Shown: positions 26,150 to 33,368 of the stretch, piece after piece | Layout: each line of letters opens with the position of its first letter | Numbering within the stretch: position 1 is the first letter of the stretch | NCBI GenBank assembly: GCA_015232855.1 | Contig: JADFYW010000031.1 | Coordinates: forward strand, 1-37,152 | Origin: Fibrobacteria bacterium | GTDB lineage: Bacteria > Fibrobacterota > Fibrobacteria > UBA11236 > JADFYW01 | Direction: 5' to 3' | Length of the DNA stretch: 37,152 nucleotides | Program-made: the position numbers and the translations under genes | The notes under the pieces: generated by a model | Databases searched by the model: none | Told to the model about the DNA's origin: nothing | What the model saw: only the letters and a program-made list of their open reading frames with translations

Positions 26150-28126
26150 ATGAGACTGTTTACAGGAATGTATTGTACAATTGTTCATGTTTTGTTGTGT
26201 TCAATGGTTGCGGCACAGCAAGAGAGCGAGTTTCCCGCAGATACACTCACCTTATTTCCTTTTACGGTTGCTTCAGAAAAAATTGCAGAAGCTGTTAGTA
26301 ATCCTTTAAAAGAATCTGATGGTCTCCGTTTATCTACCTCTACTGTTTCGGCACAGGATATCCAGAACCAAAACGCACATACGGTGACAGAAGCGGTGAA
26401 ATATCTTCCCGGAGCATGGAGTGAAAGCCGGGGAAGAAAAGTGAAGGAATTCATCTCTTTCAGAGGGCAGAAATATCCCTATCCCGATTATGCCGTGGAT
26501 GGGGTCTGGCAACGGGAGTTTCTTGAATTACCCTATTTTTTCCCTACCGTGGAAATTGAAAGAATTGATGTTATGCGCTCAAGTGCTGCATTGGTTAACG
26601 GTCTGTCCGGGCTTGTTGGGATTATTAACATCGTACCCAAGGAATATGATAAACTGGGGATGTCGGGTAATATTGAATATGGCTCTTTTAATACGGTGCG
26701 GGCAAATGCTGTACATGGCAACAGGGTAGGGAACTTGTCTTATGCTGTGGGAACGGGAGGAAATTATACATCAGGACCTGAGGACCGGCATGGGGTTGAA
26801 AGTCTCAACCATGGTTATGTACGGCTCAAATGGAGACCATCGCAAAAATTTACTTTGCAGATGAATAACTTTTACCTTCAGGGAAAGCGGGAATTAGTTA
26901 CGGCTCTGGCCCCCGCTTCAAATTCATTTCAAACCAGAGATGAGGTGTATGATCCCTTTCGCGCTTATATTTTTAATACCCGTGGGCTTTATCAGTACAA
27001 TAAAAAAATGGCGTCTTCGGTTTTGTTCTTTTTTACCCGCCGGAACCACGACTTTGTTGCAAATACAAGCGGTGGACACAGTACCACAGAAGAACTCGAT
27101 TGGGAGTGGGGTGCTAATGTTATTCACGCTATGTCTATCATTAAAAACAATACATTACGTATAGGCGCTCTGTATAGTAACTGGGTTGCTCCAGACGGAA
27201 AACGTTTTTTTATGGGTAAACGAAATGATATACATACGGTTTCAGGCGTGATTGCTGACGAACATACTATAGGGGCTCTTTCTTTAGATGGAGGTGTGCG
27301 CTGGGTACAGCGATACCTTGCAGAGTACGGTGCCTTTGGCATAAATGGCAGTAATAAAGGAGCCTTGAAAGCCGCTGACCTGGTTCAGGATGAATGGGAA
27401 AGTCCCTTGTTAAACGCGAATCTGGGTGCCTCTTACCGCTTACCGAAATATGTTAACTTTGCATCCAATTTGGCTTTTGGGTTTGTACAGCCCCGAGAAG
27501 GTATTCTTACCGCAGAACAGCTCACTCCTGATAATGAAATCCAGACTAAAGCGGATGTTGGCGGGGAGTTGGTTCTGGGCAATATTGGTAGTTGGCGGTC
27601 AACTGCTTTTTATGTTAATCGTCAAAATGCTATAAGTCTCACAAACGATACCCTGCGGGCGTCTAACGGGTCTTTAATGGAACTCTATGAAAATAAGAGC
27701 AAGCAAACTGCTGGTATTGAATTGGAAGTTAAATCGGCATCTCTTATAAATATGCTAAGTTTGTTTGCTAATGTTACCTTAATGCGCCACTGGGTGGATG
27801 TTGATGGTGACTATGAGAGCGATAAGGAAAAGCCCGAGTTTATTACTAATGGTGGCTTTTCTTTCACCTACGGGGACATGGACGCCCATGTATTTGGAAA
27901 ATATGTTTCCGGATATGAATCTAAACGTTTTGCAAGCGAATACCATGACATAGGAAATTATTTTACTCTGGATTGTACAGCGGGATACAACTGGAAACTG
28001 AAATCAAAACATCAACTGCGCCTCTATGGTGCACTTACGAATATCACTGATAAAGAGTTTTCGACGGTGGTGGGGTACCCTGATTTTGGCAGGCGCTGGT
28101 CGGGGGGCATGCAGTATAGAATGTAA
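26150..28126 (+). CDS. TonB-dependent outer-membrane receptor
   Basis: 658 residues. A signal peptide (1-22) is followed by a TonB-box-like segment LFPFTVASEK (35-44) and a plug domain (about 60-170: STVSAQDIQNQNAHTVTEAV, SRGRKVKEFISFRGQ, YAVDGVW, VEIERIDVMRSSAALVNGLS, GIINIVPKEY). The rest is a 22-strand-type barrel with repeated amphipathic strands, and the C-terminal consensus TNITDKEFSTVVGYPDFGRRWSGG (near 632) is typical of the family. It imports large solutes across the outer membrane using TonB energy. No SusD-like partner is present. Substrate unknown; the surrounding carbohydrate genes suggest oligosaccharides, but siderophore or vitamin uptake is not excluded. Confidence 0.88.
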   Translation: MRLFTGMYCTIVHVLLCSMVAAQQESEFPADTLTLFPFTVASEKIAEAVSNPLKESDGLRLSTSTVSAQDIQNQNAHTVTEAVKYLPGAWSESRGRKVKEFISFRGQKYPYPDYAVDGVWQREFLELPYFFPTVEIERIDVMRSSAALVNGLSGLVGIINIVPKEYDKLGMSGNIEYGSFNTVRANAVHGNRVGNLSYAVGTGGNYTSGPEDRHGVESLNHGYVRLKWRPSQKFTLQMNNFYLQGKRELVTALAPASNSFQTRDEVYDPFRAYIFNTRGLYQYNKKMASSVLFFFTRRNHDFVANTSGGHSTTEELDWEWGANVIHAMSIIKNNTLRIGALYSNWVAPDGKRFFMGKRNDIHTVSGVIADEHTIGALSLDGGVRWVQRYLAEYGAFGINGSNKGALKAADLVQDEWESPLLNANLGASYRLPKYVNFASNLAFGFVQPREGILTAEQLTPDNEIQTKADVGGELVLGNIGSWRSTAFYVNRQNAISLTNDTLRASNGSLMELYENKSKQTAGIELEVKSASLINMLSLFANVTLMRHWVDVDGDYESDKEKPEFITNGGFSFTYGDMDAHVFGKYVSGYESKRFASEYHDIGNYFTLDCTAGYNWKLKSKHQLRLYGALTNITDKEFSTVVGYPDFGRRWSGGMQYRM

Positions 28127-28471
28127 TTAGTTTCGAGTTGTCAGTTTACCGTTTTCAGTTTACAATAGTTGAAAGTAAACAAGGTTACAACGATTGTCAT
28201 CGCCCGGCTTGACCGGGCGATCCATCCCAGAATCGATGATTTGATGGATTACCAAGCCGGGTAATGACGTTGTTGGTACATTGACAAACATAGACCAATA
28301 TTAAGCAAGAACTAATTAGTCCCTTTTACTATCGAGTACAAAGATGATCTTTTATCAAACTTATGATAGGGCCGAAACTTTGTGTTTAAATAATCTTGCT
28401 AAGCCATTAATTATAACTGACAACTGATTACTCACATCTGAAAACTGACAACTGATTACTGATAACTTTTT
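28127..28471. other. Non-coding region with palindromic repeat C and CTGACAACTG repeats
   Basis: Holds one full palindromic unit at 28195-28224 (stem ATCGCCCGG / CCGGGCGAT), a shorter inverted partner at 28245-28268, and an 18-bp direct repeat AACTGACAACTGATTACT at 28415-28432 and 28443-28460. No gene is visible. Confidence 0.7.
28195..28268. repeat. Palindromic repeat pair C
   Basis: Full unit 28195-28224 and a degenerate inverted partner 28245-28268 (TGGATTACC, then GGGTAATGAC), 20 bp apart. The full unit's stem carries a compensated C-G pair change relative to the consensus. Confidence 0.75.
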
Positions 28472-29239
28472 TTATTCCCGTACATCCAGCAATATCCTCG
28501 GTTCCAGGTCAGACGAGGCGGTGTTGGTGTTTTTGTCGAGCATTTGGGCAACATCGAGGATTATTTGCTTTTGGGTGGGGTCGTCAATAAAATAGAGTCC
28601 TTTGCCACGGCCAAAAAGAATAAATATCCCCGGGCGCTTGTCTCGTTTGTAGAGGAAAATATTATTTACCAGATGCTGTTCCTGTTTATTGTCCAGGTCC
28701 AGGTAAATAATGTCGCAATCTTTATTTACGATGTCCCGGGCCATGGTTTTGCCTTCTTTTGCACATTTTTTAAATGAACGATTCTGTTGTTTGTCGTTGC
28801 CTTGTAATACCAAGAGCACAACTTTTTTGGCTGACAGTGCCTTCACAATTTTCTTTTTGATGGGTGAAGCAATCAGATTTGCGATTTGTGATTCGTTTGG
28901 CAGAGACTGTTCGAATCGGGCAAAAGGGAAAAATACATCATGCCCTCTGAAGGTGAGGAATCTGCAAACGGGGGCCTTGTCTTTGTTTTTTCGTTCTTTC
29001 AGGTCTATTGCTATGTTTAGAATTCGGGATTCCATGAGGATGGTTGGATACTCACGATTAATACGGGCCAAAACGTTTTTCATTTCAAGGCTGTCTTTGG
29101 CTATGTTATTGCTCAAACATTCAAAAATGAAGTGTTCTTTTTTAAACCACTCTTTTTCTGCAGCATAATAATCGGGGTATTCGCAGGGGAAAGCGGGAAA
29201 GACTAAAAAAAATATTAAGACTAGTAGGGTAAAATACAT
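28472..29239 (-). CDS. Secreted or periplasmic thioredoxin-fold-like protein, function unknown
   Basis: 255 residues from the ATG at 29239. The frame is open further upstream, but that extension is only translated repeat DNA, and MYFTLLVLIFFLVFPAFP is a credible signal peptide. The middle is helical (about 25-75). The C-terminal half has strands KKVVLLVLQGND and CDIIYLDLDN, then KRPGIFILFGRGKGLYFID, an order reminiscent of thioredoxin-like folds, but there is no CxxC. The upstream region is occupied by palindromic repeat D, whose left half ends only 15-30 bp from the start, so promoter or leader may lie in repeat DNA. It follows the GIY-YIG gene and, further upstream, an ABC transporter on the same strand. 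I do not recognise the family. Confidence 0.5.
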   Translation of the reverse strand: MYFTLLVLIFFLVFPAFPCEYPDYYAAEKEWFKKEHFIFECLSNNIAKDSLEMKNVLARINREYPTILMESRILNIAIDLKERKNKDKAPVCRFLTFRGHDVFFPFARFEQSLPNESQIANLIASPIKKKIVKALSAKKVVLLVLQGNDKQQNRSFKKCAKEGKTMARDIVNKDCDIIYLDLDNKQEQHLVNNIFLYKRDKRPGIFILFGRGKGLYFIDDPTQKQIILDVAQMLDKNTNTASSDLEPRILLDVRE

Positions 29240-29257
29240 AATTGCCTGTCGTTGCCT

Positions 29258-29469
29258 GTCATTGCCCGGCTTGCAGGCTGTGTCATAAGTAAGAAAATGC
29301 TCCCCATGTACGTCATTGCCCGGCGTGACCGGGCAATCCAGTGAACGAAAGTGAGCAAAATAGAAGAAAATTGCCATTTCTTTTGGTGGATTCCCCGGTC
29401 AAGCCGTGGAATGACATCGTTGAACCATTTTTTCATACTTATGACACAGTCTGTTGACCGGGCAATCCA
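29258..29469. repeat. Palindromic unit D interrupted by a 180-bp inverted-repeat element (copy 2)
   Basis: The left half-unit GTCATTGCCCGGCTTG (29258-29273) and the right half-unit TTGACCGGGCAATCCA (29454-29469) flank a 180-bp element (29274-29453). The element's ends are CAGGCTGTGTCATAAGTA (29274-29291) and the reverse complement of CAGACTGTGTCATAAGTA (29436-29453), 17 of 18 matching. TTG is repeated at both borders (29271-29273 and 29454-29456), consistent with a 3-bp target duplication in the palindrome loop. An inverted unit pair sits inside at 29311-29340 and 29387-29416. It is identical to copy 1 for 161 bp. Confidence 0.9.
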
Positions 29470-29798
29470 TTTTCATAATAATCTTCTTTGGACTTACCTA
29501 CATTTACGCTTTCAAGTAGATATGCAGCGAGATCTTTCCAATCAGGGTTAAAGTCATTGATTTTTTGAATCTTCCAATCTCGTTTCCACTTTTTTAGACG
29601 CTTTTCATGTCTAATCGCACTATCAATATCCAGAAATAATTCATAATAGACTAGTTTATTAACACCATATTTTGATGTAAAACCAGGTGTTACGCCATGT
29701 TTGTGTTCTAAGAGTCGTCGTTCAATGTTATTTGTTACACCAATATATAAAGTTCCATTTTTTTTATTAGCTAATATGTATACGTAATATGTTTTCAT
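29439..29798 (-). CDS. Small GIY-YIG endonuclease, repeat-associated
   Basis: 119 residues from the ATG at 29798 (MKTYYVYIL); the frame extends 22 codons upstream but those look non-coding. It is a single GIY-YIG domain: YVYIL (5-9), LYIGVT (17-22), Arg27/Arg28 as the candidate catalytic arginine, and the conserved basic helix HEKRLKKWKRDWKI (64-77). Length fits the stand-alone UPF0213/YhbQ-like group, whose members cut DNA; their biological role is poorly known. The last residues (GLPGQQTVS) and the TAA stop are encoded by palindromic unit D and by the end of the 180-bp element inserted in it. Without the insertion the frame would end GLPGQAGQ at a TGA provided by the unit itself. Palindromic units E and F lie upstream. 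This suggests a lasting link between the nuclease and the repeat. Confidence 0.8.
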   Translation of the reverse strand: MKTYYVYILANKKNGTLYIGVTNNIERRLLEHKHGVTPGFTSKYGVNKLVYYELFLDIDSAIRHEKRLKKWKRDWKIQKINDFNPDWKDLAAYLLESVNVGKSKEDYYENGLPGQQTVS

Positions 29799-29865
29799 TG
29801 TGTTAAAATGGGTGTGGCTCTTTTGAAACGGTGGAAAGTTGAAAATAAATTTGAAATAATTCACT

Positions 29866-29987
29866 TGTCATTCTCCGGCTTGACCGGGGAATCCACCTTT
29901 TATGAAAAAAAACTTGCTTTATATGAGAATATGAGAAACAAGTTATATAACTCGGGATGGATTGCCCTGTCAAGCAGGGCAATGACA
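29866..29987. repeat. Palindromic repeat pair E
   Basis: Units 29866-29895 (stem ATTCTCCGG / CCGGGGAAT) and 29958-29987 (ATTGCCCTG / CAGGGCAAT) in inverted orientation, 62 bp apart, just upstream of the GIY-YIG gene. The second unit carries a compensated stem change relative to the consensus. Confidence 0.85.
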
Positions 29988-30061
29988 TTGTAATAGTAGT
30001 TTTGATGTATTTTTTAAGTATTAACATCGTTTGAAAAGAGCAGCACCCTGTTAAAATAATA

Positions 30062-30091
30062 TGGATTCCTCTGTCAAGCAGGGGAATGACA
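30062..30091. repeat. Single palindromic unit F
   Basis: A lone unit with stem ATTCCTCTG / CAGGGGAAT and loop TCAAG, same orientation as the second unit of pair E. It lies 62 bp downstream of the ABC ATPase stop. Confidence 0.8.
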
Positions 30092-30152
30092 GTTTGTATA
30101 CTTATGATACTCCATCTAAGCCAGGTAACTTCACTCTGCATATAGCACAATT

Positions 30153-30806
30153 TCATAATAGTCGCCCATCTGCAATCTCCAGGCACTCATTAGAAAAAAC
30201 CTCAAAATTCTCTTTTGGCATATGAGTAACCAATACCACCGTTATTCCCTCCTGGTTAAATTCTTTTAAATAGGACATCACCTTATCACTGTTTTCGCTA
30301 TCGAGGTTTCCGGTTGGTTCATCTGCGAGAATTATTGACGGTTTACAAAACACCGCTCTGGCGACCGCTGTACGTTGTTTCTCTCCTACTGATAGTTCTG
30401 ATGGCATATGGGATGCTCTTTCGGAAAGTCCAAGCCTGTCTAATAGCGCTGAAGCTCTTGTGGTATCTTTACTGAAAATACCTCCGCTCACCAGCAGGTT
30501 TTCCAAAACCGTGAGATGGGGGATAAGGTAGAACGACTGGAAGACAAAACCGATATTCTTCCCTCTTATGTTTGCTCTTTTTGAGGGAGAGAGGTCATAT
30601 ACACTATTTCCATTAATATGTACACGGCCGGTGTCTGGTTTAACCAGTCCCGCGATGGTATAGAGCAGAGTGGATTTTCCACTTCCGCTTTTGCCGGTGA
30701 TGGTGTGCCAGGAACCATAGGGAATAGAAATGTTAATATCGCTAAGAGCGCGGGTACTCCTTTTTCCTTTTTTAAATTCTTTAGTAATGTTTGTGAGTTC
30801 AATCAT
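30153..30806 (-). CDS. ABC transporter ATP-binding protein (MacB/LolD type)
   Basis: 217 residues from the ATG at 30806, chosen over an ATG at 30830 because GGGAAG lies 7 bp upstream and the gene then starts directly after the permease stop. All ABC motifs are present: Walker A GKSGSGKST (38-46), Q-loop Gln90 (FVFQSF), a slightly unusual signature LSVGEKQR (138-145, Val for the usual Gly), Walker B with IILADEPTGNLD (158-169), and switch His195. ADEPTGNLD and the length are typical of MacB/LolD/FtsE-type ATPases that drive mechanotransmission or lipoprotein and peptide release rather than bulk import. It partners the permease just upstream. Confidence 0.9.
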   Translation of the reverse strand: MIELTNITKEFKKGKRSTRALSDINISIPYGSWHTITGKSGSGKSTLLYTIAGLVKPDTGRVHINGNSVYDLSPSKRANIRGKNIGFVFQSFYLIPHLTVLENLLVSGGIFSKDTTRASALLDRLGLSERASHMPSELSVGEKQRTAVARAVFCKPSIILADEPTGNLDSENSDKVMSYLKEFNQEGITVVLVTHMPKENFEVFSNECLEIADGRLL

Positions 30807-30807
30807 G

Positions 30808-31950
30808 TTATTCTTCCCGCAATATTTCAAAGGGGTCTGTTTTTAGTGCGTGTATCAGGGCCGGGGATAAACCGGTTGCGACCACAACGAATAAACCGAT
30901 GAATAATTGAGGCAGTAAGCTGTAATCGGGTAGAATGATGGCCTTAGTAAAGAGAATACCAAACGAAGAAGTGAATGTTCTACCTATAATCCAACCAGCA
31001 GGCACAGAAGCCATAGTGATGATAAAAGATTTTACCAGATATAATTTTATGAGAAAGAGGCCGGGGAACCCAATTGCGGACATAAGTGCGTATTCTCTTT
31101 TTCGGGAAGCGGCTTCGCTATAGGAGTGGAGCATAATAAACATAATACTGGAAAAAAGGACCAGGAAAAAGACCAGGCGTCCGTAATTATCTGTGGTTTT
31201 GCGGGCGTTGTATCGGCCAAGGGCTATGCTGCGCAGAGTGACAACCTTTACGGTGGGGAGAATTTTGCGTACTGCCTGCCTGATGTTATTTTCGATAATA
31301 CTGAGAGGTACTCCCCCGCACAGGCATTCTAACGAAAGAACAGCATGGATGACCCCCATACGATTAAGGCGCAGTTGCAACCAGTCCAGATCCACAAAAA
31401 CCCGGTAGTCGTCCATAGTTCCCATGGGATGCTTTACTTTGGTGATGATATGTTTCGCCCCCATAATACTCAGGGAGTCACCTTTTTGAAGGCCGGTTTT
31501 TTGTGAAATAATATGACCAATGCGTACTTCACCTGTTTTTATGGATCTATACGGATTTTTCCGACCATTGGATTCAAGTTTTCCTTTATAGGGTTTTATC
31601 CCGGTGATTATGACCCGGCTCCCTTGTATATAGCTGCTTTTTTGAAGGACTGCGACATGATAGGTTACGTTTATCCCTTTGTGGGCAGCCAGTGAATCTG
31701 CATACTCTTCTGGCATTGTATGTTCATTTCCCGATGCACTATAGTAATCTTCTAATTCGGTTTGGGCTGGGAGGATGATTACATTCTGCCCCATCTCTTT
31801 GGTAATAAGCTGAATGTCCCGCTTCGCTGCCTGAGAAGTAAGAGAAATAAAAACAAAGGCCGCTACCGCAATAGTTGCTGTGAGAAAATACGCCAGATAC
31901 GTTTTTTTGTACCGGAACAGCTCTGCGATGATAAATTTTCTGAAGGTCAT
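30808..31950 (-). CDS. ABC transporter permease, FtsX/MacB type
   Basis: 380 residues. One transmembrane helix near the N-terminus (about 18-38), a large extracytoplasmic domain (about 45-255, including the MacB-PCD-like GQNVIILPAQTE region) and three helices in the C-terminal part (about 262-285, 305-330, 345-370), ending ALKTDPFEILREE, the classic FtsX/MacB-family C-terminus. Such permeases work with the ATPase encoded next to them (1 bp away) in export, lipoprotein sorting or mechanotransmission. They start 22 bp after the end of the beta-propeller gene, so all four genes may form one operon and the transporter may act on or with the secreted propellers. No MacA-like adaptor is visible. 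Confidence 0.85.
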   Translation of the reverse strand: MTFRKFIIAELFRYKKTYLAYFLTATIAVAAFVFISLTSQAAKRDIQLITKEMGQNVIILPAQTELEDYYSASGNEHTMPEEYADSLAAHKGINVTYHVAVLQKSSYIQGSRVIITGIKPYKGKLESNGRKNPYRSIKTGEVRIGHIISQKTGLQKGDSLSIMGAKHIITKVKHPMGTMDDYRVFVDLDWLQLRLNRMGVIHAVLSLECLCGGVPLSIIENNIRQAVRKILPTVKVVTLRSIALGRYNARKTTDNYGRLVFFLVLFSSIMFIMLHSYSEAASRKREYALMSAIGFPGLFLIKLYLVKSFIITMASVPAGWIIGRTFTSSFGILFTKAIILPDYSLLPQLFIGLFVVVATGLSPALIHALKTDPFEILREE

Positions 31951-31972
31951 TTATACCAAAAAATACGTATGT

Positions 31973-33367
31973 CTACCTTATTACACTAATAATATACAGA
32001 CCCGGATAATAATTGTCCAGACTGGAATTAAAGGATTGAATTGTTTTTGATTGGTATTGTCCTAATAATTTTCCATTCAAGTCTGAAATGGTAAAATTAT
32101 ACGAACCTGTAAAAGAAAGAGAGGGAATGGACCATAGCTTTTTGGACTTCTCTGAAATAAAACATTTGAGGTAATGGGGGGTAACAGGCTCTCTCCTAGT
32201 TGTCCGGAAAAGAGGAGTAAACCCATCAGGAACCAGTAACCGCATACAAATTTTGGTATCATTGCGGAAACAGATAATAACTCCGGGGCCGGGAATATCA
32301 GCTACGGTTGGTCCAGACCTTGCGAAAATTTGTAGAGCATCTTCATCATAAATACGCTGGGCATGAGACCAAACACCTTTCTCATAAATGTAAAAATACC
32401 CTCGATTATCAATGGGATTTTGAGTAGTAACCACCATTGCCCCGGTTGCTTCGTCAATTGCCACATTGGGGTGTAGGTTACACTCGTCACCTCTTACAGA
32501 ACCTTCCAGGTCGCCCAGATAAGTGGGTTGTCCAAAGTCATTATTTTCTTTTACAGATGCCCAAACCCCTCCAGGTCCTTCATATAATCGTCTAAGATTT
32601 GCCGTGACTGCGATAGTACTATCTTTGGCTATTGCCATATCAGCACCCTCATTAAGCACACTCAGTTCCAGCTGATTTACCTTGGTTGAAATCCCACCGG
32701 TAAACTCCTCTCCGGCTTTTATCGGACCTGCGACAACCCAGTCGTTTGCTGAGGGCTGATACAGATAATAAAATCCACCGTTCAATTCTTCTACCCGGGG
32801 GGTTGATGACCACCACACCTCCGGGATGGATTTTCGCTCACTCCAAACTCCCTCAGCATTGCGCCAAAGATAATTTGCAGTATTAATACCCGTTTTCGGG
32901 AAAATAAGGGTCCAGAAACTTACTAACACATTTCCTTCAATATCCGCAGCTACATCTGGCAAAAAAGCTCTTTCCCGCTCAAGTTCGGAAGCATCTGCGA
33001 TTTTTTCGGGTTCAATCCATTCACCATCTTTGAGGGTGGTGTACCAGGATGTTGTCGCTCCACTGCCAACACCCTTTTGATAGACGAGGTGGGGGACCCC
33101 ATTTGGATCAACTGTTATTTTGGGGCTATACATATCATTAAGGCCAGGGACAATCTCCTTGGGACTTCCCATTTCTTCAATTGAGGGGCCTTGTTGATAA
33201 CTATTATTATAAACCAGATGAATGGTGCCATCAGTATGGACCGCAACCCATCCTTGCAATCCATTGCCAAAGGTATGGACCTTTTCCAACGTCTCTGCGG
33301 ATACCATGAATGCAAAAACAAAAATCAGCATGCATCTTAGAATCTTATTGTTTCCTAATACTGTCAT
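31973..33367 (-). CDS. Secreted beta-propeller protein with short sorting tail (copy 2 of tandem)
   Basis: 464 residues. Signal peptide about 1-24. Repeated blade motifs: GLQGWVAVHTDGTIHLVY, SPKITVDPNGVPHLVYQK, LPDVAADIEGNVLVSFW and HPNVAIDEATGAMVVTT. It is a close paralogue of the gene upstream (same order of blocks, same ARSGPTVADIPGPGVIICFR region). The C-terminus FTISDLNGKLLGQY to PGLYIISVIR is a sorting-tail module lacking the usual last basic strand. Its ATG follows the upstream stop after 1 bp, with a poor SD, so translation is probably coupled. Function unknown; a glycan-binding or lyase-type propeller is plausible. Confidence 0.65.
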   Translation of the reverse strand: MTVLGNNKILRCMLIFVFAFMVSAETLEKVHTFGNGLQGWVAVHTDGTIHLVYNNSYQQGPSIEEMGSPKEIVPGLNDMYSPKITVDPNGVPHLVYQKGVGSGATTSWYTTLKDGEWIEPEKIADASELERERAFLPDVAADIEGNVLVSFWTLIFPKTGINTANYLWRNAEGVWSERKSIPEVWWSSTPRVEELNGGFYYLYQPSANDWVVAGPIKAGEEFTGGISTKVNQLELSVLNEGADMAIAKDSTIAVTANLRRLYEGPGGVWASVKENNDFGQPTYLGDLEGSVRGDECNLHPNVAIDEATGAMVVTTQNPIDNRGYFYIYEKGVWSHAQRIYDEDALQIFARSGPTVADIPGPGVIICFRNDTKICMRLLVPDGFTPLFRTTRREPVTPHYLKCFISEKSKKLWSIPSLSFTGSYNFTISDLNGKLLGQYQSKTIQSFNSSLDNYYPGLYIISVIR

Positions 33368-33368
33368 G

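Noticed and set aside
29240-29377. N-terminal extension of the thioredoxin-like gene
   Set aside because: Encoded by the repeat; the signal peptide begins at 29239.
29221-29436. Minus-strand open frame of 71 codons
   Set aside because: Translated repeat element D, with no start signals; identical in its middle to the frame at 21398-21655.
29439-30091. CRISPR array
   Set aside because: The repeats are palindromes in alternating orientation with spacers of unequal length and no cas genes; not a CRISPR.
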